From the NCBI RefSeq assembly GCF_037893015.1, contig NC_133660.1, positions 283,155,067-283,219,066 of the forward strand: a stretch of DNA of 64,000 bases, read 5' to 3'. Both the position numbers and the translations under genes were made by a program. How positions within the stretch are numbered: position 1 is the stretch's first letter; each line of letters starts with the position of its first letter. The DNA comes from Macrotis lagotis (lineage: Eukaryota; Chordata; Mammalia; Peramelemorphia; Peramelidae). Below the pieces are notes generated by a model. It saw only the letters and a list, made by a program, of their open reading frames with translations. It made no database searches and was not told the DNA's origin. Positions 37,204 through 50,960 of the stretch are shown one piece after another.

Positions 37204-38017
37204 GATGATCCATTTCTTGAGGATACTGACATAGGTAGATTCCTTGGGGATTGGGCTTCTCACCCAAGAAGGGTCACAACCATGAGCCCCAAGATGGAAG
37301 AATCAACTGTCTGGCCTCTTTGGGTTGGGCCCAGCTGACTCTGAGATATCTTACTTTTTCTTTTCAGTAAAACAAGAGATAGTAACATACAAAATAAATC
37401 AACTCAACTGTCTAAGAACAACTCACTCTTTTTCTTTGATGCTGAAGTTGCTTTTTGAAATAGGGGTTGTTGACTCATACCCTGAATCTAAGAAAGAAAT
37501 GGTCTCTGTCAGATATAAGATCCAGTATTCATAGACACAAAAAACCTTCAGGGCTACTCTAATAAGGTACAGAAATACCCTACATCAGGGATTAATCACC
37601 ATTTTTGCTTCCTGGGCTCCTTGGTAGTTTGAAGAAGCCTAGTAACCCTTTCTCAGAGTTTTTTGACATATGTAAAATAAACTACATTGGGTTACAAGGG
37701 AAATCTATTATATTGAAATCCAGTTAAAGACATTAAAACTAATTCCATGCATGCCCCTTCATTACAGCAAGCCCAACAAGCAGTCACTCAAACTTCTCTT
37801 GAATATTTTCCAAGAAAACAAAACTTTCCTGAGGAACCCACTACATTATGTTAGGAAGTCTTTCCTCAAATTAAATGTAAATCTGACTTTCTTTCAAAGA
37901 AAGAGAAAAAGAGAAAGTGGGTGGAGAAAGTCTCAGAGCCAAGATGGCAGAGTAAAGACAGAGATTCCCACAAGCTCTCCCCCAAATCACTCAAAATACC
38001 TTTAAATAATTATTCTA

Positions 38018-38101
38018 CAAATCCAGCCTCAGACACTTAATAATTACTTAGCTGGGTGACCTTGGGCAAGACACTTAATCCTATTGCCTAGCAAAAAAAA
38101 A
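38018..38101 (+). mobile_element. 5'-truncated SINE in L1 5' UTR
   Basis: Starts at box B (CAAATCC) and keeps the whole tail. Inserted in the L1 leader. Confidence 0.9.
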
Positions 38102-40678
38102 TGATTCTAACTAAATTCTAGAGTGGCAGAAATCCCCCCAAAACTGAGTGAAACAATTTTCCAACCCAAGACAATTTGGAAGATCTGCGGGAAGGGTCTG
38201 TTGCACCAGGGTTAGAAAGGGTTGCAACACAGCTGGGACTGTTGGAATAAACCAGCTCCAGACATCCAGGAACAGATCAAGGGTACCTGGGTCTGTGAGC
38301 AATGACAACTTCAAAATTTATCATGTCAGGTACTGCCAAAGATAACTTGGAAGGTCAGAGGGGAAAACTCTCCCACATCAGAGTGACAGGGGAGCCCAGT
38401 CCAGAGCAGGCCTCAAGCTAGACCTGACCCCTAGGGACCAGTAGCAGCCCTGGAGAGCTTCAAGAGAGCTCAGCCCATGAACAGTAAGGGGGTTGAGGGA
38501 GATTACAGGAGTCTCTTTGCTATCCCTGGGGCTCCCTGTAGGGAGAGTCCCTACAGGATTCTGCTTTATTCAGAGCCAGGTCGAAGTCTGGTGTCCCAGT
38601 CTCAGGAAAAGGAGCAGAAGCACAATGAAATGTACTGCCTGCAATAGAACAGGGACTCTCCTCACGATTCCAGGACAGGAAGGAGTGCCTGTGTTCATCC
38701 ACTGACCAGAGCACAGGCCAGGACAGCAGTCATAGCCTCTCATAAGATCTTGGAAGAAGTGAAAACTTGCAGGTCCCTGAAGGGTGTCCCTGAAAATCGT
38801 TACAAAAACCCTCAAAAATTCAGGACAGTGAGTCCTTCACCCTGGAAGCAGACTCCATCTTAATAAAGAATTAAAATTAAGTCATAGGCTAGGGAAATGA
38901 GCAAACAACAGAAGACAAAATCTGATCATAGACAATTACTTTGTTCCTATGGAGGATCAAAATACACACTCAGAAGAAAACAAAGCTTTGGAATCCAAAA
39001 CCTCCAAGAAAAATATGAATTGGTGTCAGGCTATGGAAGAGCTCAGAAAAGATTATGAAAATCAAGTAAGGGAGGTAGAGGAAAAATTGGGAAGAGAAAT
39101 GAGAGCTATGAGGGAAAATCATGAAAACCAAGTAAGCAACTTAGAGAAGGAGATAACAAAAAATAATGAAGAAAATTACATCTTAAAAGTCAGATTGTGT
39201 CAAATGCAAAAAGTGGACCAAAAAGCCAATGAGGAAAAGAATGCCTTAAAAAGCAAAAATGGTCAAATGGAAAAGGAAATACTGAAGAACATTATTCCTT
39301 CAAATGCAGAATGGAATGAAGGCAAGATAATGACTTTGTGAGAAATTAAGAAACAATAAAACAAAACCAAAAGGATGAAAAACTAGAAGAAAATGTTAAC
39401 TATCTCATTGGAAAAACAAATGACCTGAAAAACAGATCCAGAAGAGATAATTTAAAGATTATTGAACTACCTGAAAGCCATGATCAAAAAATTTTGCGCC
39501 TAGACATCATTTTTCCAGAAATTATCCAGAAAAACCTGCCCATGATATCTTAGAAGTAGAAAGTAAAAGAAAAAAAATTGAGGGAATCCACTGATCACCT
39601 CCTGAAAGAGATCCCAAAATGAAAACTACAAGAAATATTATAACTAAGTTTCAGAACTTCCAGGTCAAGGAGAAAATATTGCCAACAGTCAGAAAGAAAC
39701 AATTCAAATATCATGCACATATAGTCAGGATTACACAGGATTTAGAAGCTTCTACATTAAGGGATTGTAGGGCTTGGAATATGATATTCCAGAAGCAAAA
39801 GAGCCTGGATTACAACTAAGAATCAACTACTGAGCAAAACTGAACCAAATTCTTTCAGGGGAAAAGATGGGCATTGAATGAAATAGAGGACTTTCAAACT
39901 TTCCTGATGAAATGACCTGAGGTGAACAGAAAGTTTGCTCTTCAAATAAAAGACTCAAGTGAAGCATAAAAAAGGTAAACTAGAAAAGCAAATCAAAAGT
40001 AATTTAATGATATTGAACTGCTTATATTCCCTGCATGGGAAGTTAAAAGTAGAGTATACAGATAAGTCACAATAGGGACTGGAATTTGAAGGTATAATAT
40101 ATTAAAAAGATGAAACTAATGGTCAGAAAGGACTGTACTGAGAGAAAGGGGAAGGAGAGCTAGAATGGGGTAAGTTACTTCACATAAAAGGGGCAAGAAA
40201 AAGCTTTTACGGAAGAGAGGAGAGGTAAAAGGGAATGAGTGAGACTTACTTTCATCTGAATTGGCTCAAAGAGCAAAGAGAGAATAACATACATACTCAA
40301 TTGGTTACCCTAAAGGAAAATAGGAGGGGAAAGGAATAGAGAAAGGGGAATGGGGGGGGGAGGGGGATGTAGGTGATAGAAGGGAAGGAAGATCATTGGA
40401 TAGAATAGTCAGATGCAACACACTTATGAGAAGGGTCAGGGTAAAAGAAGAAAAGAGAATAAATGGGGGTGAGGGGAATAGGATGGAGGGAAATACAGCT
40501 AGCAACAGCAACTGTGAAAAAAATTATTGAAACAAGTTTCTCTGATAAAGATCTCATTTCTCAAACATATAGACCTAAGTCAAATTTATTTAAAAAAAAA
40601 GAGCCACAATTGATAAATGATCAAGAGATATGACATTTTCAGATAAGGTTATCAACACAATCTATTTAAATTTTTTTA

Positions 40679-40838
40679 GGGGCAGCTAGGTGGCGTAGTG
40701 GATAAAGCACTGGCCCTGGAGTCAGGAGTACCTGGGTTCAGATCTGGTCTCAGACACTTAATAATTACCTAGCTGTGTGGCCTTTGGGCAAGCCACTTAA
40801 CCCCATTTGCCTTGCAAAAAAAAACCTAAAAAAAAATA
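40679..40838 (+). mobile_element. WSINE1-type SINE
   Basis: Near-consensus, sits in L1 ORF2 C-terminal sequence; flanked by TTTAAAT-rich target. Confidence 0.95.
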
Positions 40839-41013
40839 GTTTTTAAATGTCCTAACTCACTATGTATAGGAGAAATGTGGGTTCGAACAGTCTTGAGGTA
40901 CAACCTTATAGGTATTGGACTGGCTTATAGGACAGGAGAAAATGACAAATGTTGGAAGGGATGTAGGGAAATTGAGGTCCCTTGGGAGGAGTTGTGGGAT
41001 GATTCAATCATTC

Positions 41014-41170
41014 TTTTTTGTTTGTTTTTGGTTTTTCCAAGGCAGTGGGCTTAAGTAACTTGCCCAAGGTCATATAGCTAGGCAATTATTAAGTGCCCGA
41101 GATCAGATCTGAACTCAGGTCCTTCTGACTCCAGGGCCAGTGCTCTATCTACTGTACCACCTGGCTGCCC
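41014..41170 (-). mobile_element. Diverged WSINE1-type SINE
   Basis: TSD GATTCAATCATTC / AATTCAACCATTC within L1 ORF2. Confidence 0.92.
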
Positions 41171-41559
41171 CAATTCAACCATTCTGAAGAGCAGTTTGGG
41201 ACTATGCCCAAAGGGCTAAAAGACCGTGCCTACCTTTCAGCCTAACCGTGCCACTATCAGAAGAGATGAAAAACTGGAACAAAAGAATCTATATGTATAG
41301 AGATATTTCTAGCAGCTCTCTTCTGGTGGTGGGGAGTTGAGATTGAGGGGATGCCCAGCAGTTGGGGAATGGCTGAACAAATTGTGATAGGTGATTGAGA
41401 TGAAATGCTGTTCTGTTAGCATCAATTAGGAGCAGGATACTCTCAGTCAGAGACTTACATGAGCAGATGGAATGGGAAAGATGCTGGATACAAAGTAGCA
41501 GCAATGTTACAGGATGATCATCTGCGAATGACCTAGCTCTTCTCAGCAATGCTGAGTGC

Positions 41560-42092
41560 ATCATACTTGATCCTAAAATGTAAACAGTGTTCTCCTGGTT
41601 CTGCTGACTTCATTCAAAATCAGGTCTTATGAGTCTTTCCAGACTTTTGTGAAGTCTGGTCCTTCATGATTTCTTACAGAACAATGTGTTCCCTACTTTC
41701 ATATATCATAACTTGTTTGGTCATTCCCATATTAATGGACATCCCCTCCTTTTCCAATTCATTGCCACTAAAAAAGAGCTGCTATATTTATGTATATGTG
41801 GGTCCTTTACCAGAAAAATATTTTATACATTAACAACATTGTGTGATGATCAACTGATAGACTCAGTTCTTCTCAACAACAGAATAATAAAAAACAATTT
41901 CAAAATATTTTTGACAGTAAATGCCATCCACATCCAGAGAAAGAACCATGAAGTCTGAATGCCAACTATAGCATACTATTTTCATGTTTTTTAAGTTTGT
42001 TTTTTGTTTTTTCTTTCTCATGTTTTTTCCCTTTTGTTCTATTTCTTCTTTCACAACATGACTAATGTGGAAATATATTTAACTTGGAAAAA
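41560..42092. mobile_element. L1 3' pieces in opposite orientations
   Basis: 41,560-41,815 is minus-strand ORF2 end; 41,816-42,092 is plus-strand L1 3' UTR (AACATTGTGTGATGATCAAC, AGAGAAAGAACCATGAAGTC). The arrangement fits an L1 inserted with a 5' inversion (twin priming). Confidence 0.65.
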
Positions 42093-42665
42093 AAAGAGAA
42101 TCCACCAATGACCTCCTGAAAGCAATCCCCAAAATGAAAATTCCCAGGAATAGGATAGCCAAATTCTAAAGCTCTTGGGTCAAAGGGAAAATGTTGCAAG
42201 CAACCAGAAAGAAACAATTCAGATATTACAGAGCCACAGTTAGGATTACACAAGAATTAGCAACTTCTACATTAAAGGAGCAGAAAACTTAGAGGGCAAA
42301 TGAGATAGGATTACAGTCAAGAATAACCTACCCAGCAAAACTGAAGATAATTATTCAAAGAAATGGGTCAGGGAGGGGTGGGGAAATGAATATTTAATGA
42401 AATAGAGGACTTCAAGCATTCACATTATTGGTGGGTTTGGAGATACTGAATGTCTGCACCTTTTTATCGGAAGCCTACCAAAAGGACGCTAACCATTACA
42501 AAAAGATTCAAATGACAGAATTCACTCCAAATATATATGTCCTTGAAGGAGCAGCTTCAAGGCCAAGAAGCTCAAATTTATTGTATTTCTCCAGAGCTGA
42601 ATAGAAAATTTGACATTCAAACATCAAAAGACCCAAGAAAAGCATAAAAAAGTAAAAAAAAAAGT
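42093..42665 (+). mobile_element. L1 ORF1 C-terminal fragment with an unidentified insert
   Basis: ORF1 RRM/C-terminal sequence (CCTCCTGAAAGCAATCC, CAAGAATAACCTACCCAGC), broken between about 42,423 and 42,588 by sequence that is not L1, then resuming at CAGAGCTGAATAGAAAATT. Confidence 0.7.
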
Positions 42666-42671
42666 AATCAT

Positions 42672-42823
42672 AGGTCGCTAGGTGGCTCAGTGGATGGAGC
42701 ACAGGCCCTGGAGTCAGGAGGACCTGAGTTCAGATATGGGCTCAGACACTTAACAATTACCTAGCTGTATAGCCTAAGCCACTTAACCCCATTGCCTTGA
42801 AAAAATCTTAAAAAAAAAAAAAA
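42672..42823 (+). mobile_element. WSINE1-type SINE
   Basis: TSD AAAGTAATCATA / AAAGGTAATCATA. The TGTGTGGCCTTGGGCAAG block is shortened. Confidence 0.93.
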
Positions 42824-42839
42824 GGTAATCATAAAGTAC

Positions 42840-43446
42840 TCAAAGTACTCAATAAAACTCAACTGTTTATATTCTGTTGCAAGAAGATGATAATATATTT
42901 CCTAAGAACTTTATTATTATAAGGGCAATTAAAAGGTGTTTACATAGGTAAAGGTTTGAGTGTGAATCAGTTTCATTGGAATGATTTTTAAAAGAGAGAA
43001 TGTAGGGGTGAGAGGGAATCATTGGGAGAAGGTGAAAGAGTAGAATGGGGTAAGTTTTTTCACAAAGAAGGAGGTGGATAAAGAATAATGTTTACAGTGA
43101 TGGGGGAGTGGAAGGGAAAGTGGGTCAGAGGGGAAAATGTGCATATATTATGTGTATATAGTCAGTTGCTTAGAGAAATCTGTTACTCAGAAGAAAGATA
43201 GGAGGGAAAATGAATAGGAGAGTTTGGGAAAGAGTGATGATAAGGAGAAGAGGGAATTGAGAAAGGCAATGCCAAAAGCAAAACAAACTTGTGATTAGCA
43301 GAATGGATGAGAAACCAGTATTCAACAGTATGTTATGTACAAGGGAACAGAAGGACACACACAGAGTTGAAATGAAGGACTGGAGCAGAATCTATTATGC
43401 TTCAGCTGAAATAAAGAAGGCAAGGGTAGCAATCATAATTTCAGAT
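42840..43446 (+). mobile_element. L1 inter-ORF tract and ORF2 endonuclease start
   Basis: Purine-rich spacer like that at 39,960-40,500, then ORF2 EN-domain codons RIYYASAEIKKARVAIIIS (43,390-43,445). Ends at a SINE remnant. Confidence 0.7.
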
Positions 43447-43480
43447 ATGCTCTACCCACTGTGCCATGTAGCTGCCCTTT
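43447..43480 (-). mobile_element. WSINE1-type SINE remnant
   Basis: Only the box A end (CTCTACCCACTGTGCCATG) is left. Confidence 0.7.
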
Positions 43481-43489
43481 AAGTGACAC

Positions 43490-45690
<2,201 letters not shown>

Positions 45691-45694
45691 TGAA

Positions 45695-47465
45695 CTTAAG
45701 ACTGCCATTCATTCCAATCAAACTAACAATTATTTTACCAAGCTAGAAGAAATAGTAACAAAATTCCTCTGGAGCAACAAAAGGTCAAGAATTTCAAGGA
45801 AACTGTTAAAAAAAAGTAAAGGGGGCGGCTAGGTGGCGTAGTGGATAAAGCACAGGCTCTGAAGTCAGGAGTACCTGGGTTCAAATCCAGTCTCAGACAC
45901 TTAATTACCTAGCTGTGTGGCCTTGGGCAAGCCACTTAACCCCGTTCGCCTTGCAAAAACCTAAAAAAAGAAAAGTAAAGGAAGGTGGCCTAGCTCTACC
46001 AGATTTAAAGCTGTACTATAAAGCAGCCATCATCAAAACTGCCTGGTACAGGTTAGAATCACTGATCAGTAGATTAGAATTGCTTCAAAAGAAACCGCAG
46101 TAAATGACTACAGCAATCTCCTATTTGGAAAACCCAAAGACTTCAGCTTTTGAGAGAACTCACTAGCTGACAAAAATTGTTGGGAAAACTGGAATGTAGT
46201 ATGGCAAAAACTAGGCCTAGACTCACATCTCATACCCTACACCAAAATAAGGTTGAAATGGGTTCAGGATTTAGACATAAAATGCTGCACCATAGATCAG
46301 TGAATAGATCAAGAAATTCTCTATCTGTCAGATCTATGGAAAGGGGAAAAATTTATGACCAAACAAGAAATAGATACGTTATAAATTGCAAAATGGATGA
46401 TTTTTTACTATATTAAGAATGATGAAACTAATAAAACCAATGTTGCCCAAAATTAGAAGAGAAACAGAAAGCTGGCAAACAATTTTCATTACTAGGGATT
46501 CTGATAAAGGACATTCCCCATTTGATAAATGGTGAAAGGATACGAATACCAAATTATTACTGATTAGAGAAATGCAAATTAAAACTATGAGGTATCACCT
46601 CATACCTATCAGATTGGCTAAGATGACTAAAAGGGAAAATGATCAATGTTGGAGAGGTTGTGGGAAAATTGGGACATTAATATACTATTAGTGGAGTTGT
46701 AAACAGATCCAACCATTCTGGAGAGCAATACGGAACTATGCCTAAAGAGCAAAAAAACTGCTCATTCCCTTTGACCTAGCAATTCCAATTCTATAGCCAG
46801 AAGAAATCATATAAAATGCGAAAAGTCCTACATATTCCAAAATATTCTTAGCAGCTCTTTTTTGGAGTGGCAAAGAATTGGAAATTGAGGGGGATGCCCA
46901 TTAATTGGGGAATGGTTGAACAAGTTATGTAAATGACTGTTGTGGAATACTATTGTTCTATTAAAAACCATGAATGGTCACACTCTAAAGAAGCATGGAA
47001 TGACTTACAGGGTCTGATGCTGAGCGAAGGGAGCAGAACCAAGAGAACATTGTACACATTGACAACAACATTGTAAGTTTGATGGAAGCAGCTGCTCTCA
47101 GCAGTTCAGGAGACCTGCTATGGAAAATGTTATCCCTGTCCACAAAAAGAAAAACAAAACAAAAAATCCTTCAGAATCTGAATGAACACGACATTCACTT
47201 TATAAAAACTTCTCTTATGCTTTTCTTTCCCATCTCATGGTTTTTTCCTTTTCCTTTAGTCCTAATTCCTCATACCAAAAATGACTAATCTGTAAACATG
47301 TTAAACACAAATGTGTATGTACAACATTAACCTGACTGTTGGCTGCTGAGGGGAAGGGGGCAGGGAGAGTGGAAGGAAATTATGTTACTTAAAAACATGA
47401 ATATGCATGTGAATGAATGTTGGAAAACTTTTATAACATGTAATTAGAAGAATAAAGTAAAATAC
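45695..47465 (+). mobile_element. L1 ORF2 C-terminal third and 3' UTR
   Basis: From LPIHSNQTNNYFTKLEE-like codons through [30 protein letters not shown]-like and the cysteine domain, to a 3' UTR ending AGAAGAATAAAGTAAAA. Frames are broken throughout. A WSINE1 sits near its start. Confidence 0.85.
45823..45970 (+). mobile_element. WSINE1-type SINE in L1 ORF2
   Basis: TSD AAAAGTAAAGG (45,812-45,822 and 45,971-45,981). Confidence 0.95.
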
Positions 47466-48345
47466 CAATTTAAAAAAAACACTGCTATCACCAGAGAAAA
47501 AGCTAATAGTGTCTAAATACAGACTGAAGCATGCTTTTTTACTTTATTTTTCTTGGTTTCTTTTGGGGGAGAGGGGAGGGGTGTTTTCTTTCATAACATG
47601 ACTATCATGGAAATGGTTTATATGACTACATGTTTATAACCTATATCAAATTGCTTTCTCAATGAGGTGGGGTGGAAGGGAAAGATTATTAGCCATGTTG
47701 CAAAAGAAAAGACCAAGAACCTCCCCCAGAACAATTTTAAAAAGTGAAAAATGATCTGTTCTGATCTACATTCAAATTCCCATCGATTCTTTTTCTGAAG
47801 GTGGATAGCATTTTTCATCTTGAGTCCTTTGGAGTATCTTTGATCATTGCATTGATGGAATAGCTAAGCCATTCACAAGTCTTTCTCAGAAGTACTGCTG
47901 TTACTGTGTAAGATGTTCTCCTGGTTCTGTTCACTTCATTTTTCATCAGTTTATGTAAGACTTTCCAGGTTTTTCTGAAATCATCCTGCTTATCATTTGT
48001 TATAGCATTGCATTCCATCACACAATAATATACCACTGTTTAGTCATTCCCCAATTGATGGGCCCCTTCTTGATTTCTATTTCTTAACCACCACAAAAAA
48101 GAGCTGCAATAAATATTTTTGTATAGATAGGTCTGTTTCCATTTTGTTTTTTATTTCTTTGGGATACAGACCTAGTAGTGACATTGCAGGGTCAAAGAGT
48201 ATGCACAGCTTTATAACCCTTTGGGTTACAGCTCCATATTGCCCTCCAGAATGGTTGGATCAGTTCACAACTCCACTCACCAACAGTGCCTCCAAAATCC
48301 AACATTTTCCTTTTTTTGCCATATTAGTCCATCTGATGGGTGCAG
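47466..48345. mobile_element. Two further L1 3' fragments
   Basis: 47,466-47,700 is a plus-strand 3' end (TCTAAATACAGACTGAAGCA, TCATAACATGACTATCATGG). About 47,735-48,345 is a minus-strand ORF2 C-terminus and 3' UTR. Confidence 0.7.
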
Positions 48346-48837
48346 CAGGAGCTTTTTTTCAAAAGTAAGAATTTTAAGGAAACTACGACAAAGGGCGAAC
48401 AACTAAGCAAATTATTTTCTAGTACAAGGTAGTGTCCCCTTAAGAAAAACTGACTGCTACAAAAGGCAGAAAAAGTGTTTTTTTGGATAAAGGAGAAGAA
48501 ATCAGTTCTCTTGGGAAGTAACAATGTCCTTCTTATAGATGAACGATTTGGCTGCAGAAGAACAATTTGAGTTAATAAAAATGGTTAAACTTCAGATGCC
48601 AAGAAATATAGATTTCCCCTGTCTTCCTTCAGATTTCAGCTTTGTCCCACTTTCTACCAAAAAAAGCTTTTTTTCCAGGCCCTTCATCCTAGGGGCTTTT
48701 TTGAGATGCTCTCCAATGCCTCTGGTAGACAGTTGTTTGTAGGGTTTCTCCTTCCTGGAACTGCAAGCTCTGTTTTTTACCTTTGTATGCTATTAACTTG
48801 GGTTTTATCCAAATGATGGGTGGATGGTATCAAGTCT

Positions 48838-48992
48838 TTTCTTTTTTTTTTAGGTTTTTGCAAGGCAAATGGAGTTAAAGTGGCTTGCCCACACAGCTAG
48901 GTCATTATTAAGTGTCTGAGGCCGGATTTGAACCCAGGTACTCCTGACTCCAGGGTCGATGCTCTATCCACTGTGCCACCTAGCCACCGCGG
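48838..48992 (-). mobile_element. WSINE1-type SINE
   Basis: GATGGTATCA on both sides; about 9 bases of the CCTTGGGCAAG block are missing. Confidence 0.94.
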
Positions 48993-49172
48993 ATGGATGG
49001 TATCAGTAAAGATATCAGCCAAGAGCCTCATGAGGAACAATGTTTATAGAAATCTTACGAAGGACTGTAAAATTTTGATCAGTTAGACATTAGTGCGTAA
49101 AATGGCATTAATCTTACTTATAGATTACTCAAGGTCTGTGCTAGTATAAGGAAATGGATAAGGATGCAGGTA

Positions 49173-49336
49173 TGGGGCGGCTGGGTGGCGCAGTGGATAG
49201 AGCATCGACCCTGGAGTCAGGAGGACCTTGGTTCACATCCGGTCTCAGACATTTAATATTGACCTAGCTGTGTGGCCTTGGGCAAGCCACTTAAGCCTGT
49301 TTGCCTTGGAAAAAAACCTAAAAATATATCTGTAAA
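49173..49336 (+). mobile_element. WSINE1-type SINE
   Basis: Perfect 16-bp TSD GATAAGGATGCAGGTA (49,157-49,172 and 49,337-49,352). Confidence 0.97.
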
Positions 49337-49989
49337 GATAAGGATGCAGGTAGAAGGCAAGCTACTGTATCCTATTCTGGGATAACAGGGGCAACGTTCC
49401 TGTTTCTTCAGGAGAGCTTTTAGAGCCAATTCTCGATCCAGCTGGGAAAGTTAAACTTGCAAGCTTGCCTATGCAATCAGGGGAAACAGGCTGTATAAAA
49501 CAGATAGAGGCTGCCTTCAGATGTCTGGCTGTAGAGACACAGACCCTGAGGAGGCCAAAGGTCACCATTCAGAAGAATTAGAAGCTGAGAAACTCATTTT
49601 TGATCAGAGATCTAGACTGCCAGAGTATAAGGCTTAGACTGGCCAAGCCCAGAATTTGATAAAAGCTTCTGGGCTTGAATTCAATTCCCTTGTAGATAAG
49701 AGAAGGTGAAGTTCCTTTTTATCTGTGAACAGTTTGCTGTTTGAAGGGAAATAAAAAGTCTTCTGCTTCCCCAGAATGCTTCATGTAAGTGTGAACGAAC
49801 AAGATGAGTGAAAGGCCCCGTTTGAGGACTGGTTTTTAGAGCTGTCGGGGCTCTTCAGGAGGTAAAACTCATAAATAAGTCAGTCACTGCTTGGAGACTG
49901 GGGGTGACAGAGGGGTGGTCCGTGGGATCTTTTGTGAATTAGGGCAGGTGGGAGGCAAGGGAAGAAGGTGGAGCGTCTGGGTGGCCTGG

Positions 49990-50190
49990 CCCAGGAGGGG
50001 CGGGGCGGGGCGGGGCGGCACGAAACTGACTGCAGCCCCCCGCTCCTGATTGGCTGGAGAAAGAATGTTTCCCATTGGACGATGCTAGAGATGGGCGGTG
50101 CCCTCCTGGAGGCCTGTTAAAAGGCAGAAAGGGGAAGATGGAATCTTGCGACTGATTGGCGACTGAGTCGGAAACTGAAAGCTGATTGGG
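49990..50190. promoter_or_regulatory. Promoter-like cluster of GC boxes and CCAAT boxes
   Basis: An array of overlapping GGGGCGG boxes (49,996-50,017) is followed by four ATTGG (inverted CCAAT) motifs at 50,049, 50,074, 50,155 and 50,185. A TTAAAAGG box is at about 50,116. No gene next to it is recognised. It lies 3.4 kb beyond the MALAT1 3' end and points either way. A plus-strand transcript from here would be antisense to MALAT1. Confidence 0.5.
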
Positions 50191-50849
50191 TGATGCAGCA
50201 TCCCGGTGCTGGCCCCAAGCCCTTGGTCCCCCAAGCTCTTCTGATGGGCAGAGGCAGGAGAAGAGTGGGGTTCAAAGCCAGCCTCAGACATGTGACCTTT
50301 TCTTTAGGCACCCCGGGATCCAAAGTGCCCCAGAGCCCCCAGATGATCCTGGAGCCTCCGCTGGGCTTCTTTTCTCCCCCCCATGCCCCCCCAGTCTGAG
50401 GGGGCTCTCCCCTGCTGTATGAGCCTCAGTGGCTCCCTCTGACCCCAGCTCCAGCCTCTTTCTAGGCTGACTCCCCGTGCTGACCAGGAGGGCTTCCTCA
50501 CTGTCCCCCCCCAGCCTTCCCCATTTACTACGTACTCTACATGTTTTGTATCGGTTACCTGCATGCCTCCCGAGGGTCTACCAAGCCCCTCTTAGGCAGC
50601 CTCCCTCTGTCTTGTTCTGCTCCAGAGACTGGCACCATCGGACCTTTAATAAACATAGTTCTTGCCTGGCCTGGGCCCCAGAGGAGGAGAGTGCCAGCCT
50701 CAAGGAAAGAAAAGTCAAATGAGAGCCCAGCGGGGTCACTGGGAGTGTCCCTTTCTCCTGGGGGGCAGTAGGGAAGGTCAGTTCTCCTATGCCCCCCCAC
50801 CCTGAGAGATCCCCTTGGAGAAAAGGAAATCTGTGAGCACCCTTGCCCC

Positions 50850-50960
50850 CAGGTGACCCTGATCAAGTCACTGAGACTCTCAACCTCAGCTTCCATATCT
50901 GTTAAATCAGGATAAATAGCACCTACACTCCAGGGCTGTAACAAGGCTTCAACAACATAA
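50850..50960 (+). mobile_element. MIR fragment
   Basis: CAAGTCACTGAGACTCTCAA and ATAGCACCTACACTCCAGGG keep the MIR core order. Confidence 0.75.

Larger units (their letters stand above)
35775..37924. other. Intergenic DNA, no gene seen
   Basis: 35,868-35,930 repeats a short piece of L1 3' UTR (GTTTGAACAAAAATG, AAAGACTTTCTATGCACC). The rest is unassigned. Confidence 0.45.
37925..41548 (+). mobile_element. Older L1 with 5' UTR, ORF1, inter-ORF tract and ORF2 C-terminus
   Basis: Starts at GAGCCAAGATGGCAG (37,937). ORF1 begins near 38,898 (MSKQQKTKSD) and shifts frame before 38,949, where 131 codons of coiled coil are open (MEDQNTHSEE to MEKEILK). The RRM half (39,350-39,830) has several stops. 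A purine-rich tract (39,960-40,500) then leads straight to ORF2 C-terminal sequence at 40,530; most of ORF2 is missing. Two WSINE1 copies and a SINE fragment interrupt it. Confidence 0.8.
48346..49989. other. Transition from repeat-rich to GC-richer DNA, no gene seen
   Basis: Outside the two SINEs, no frame or motif is convincing. Confidence 0.45.
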
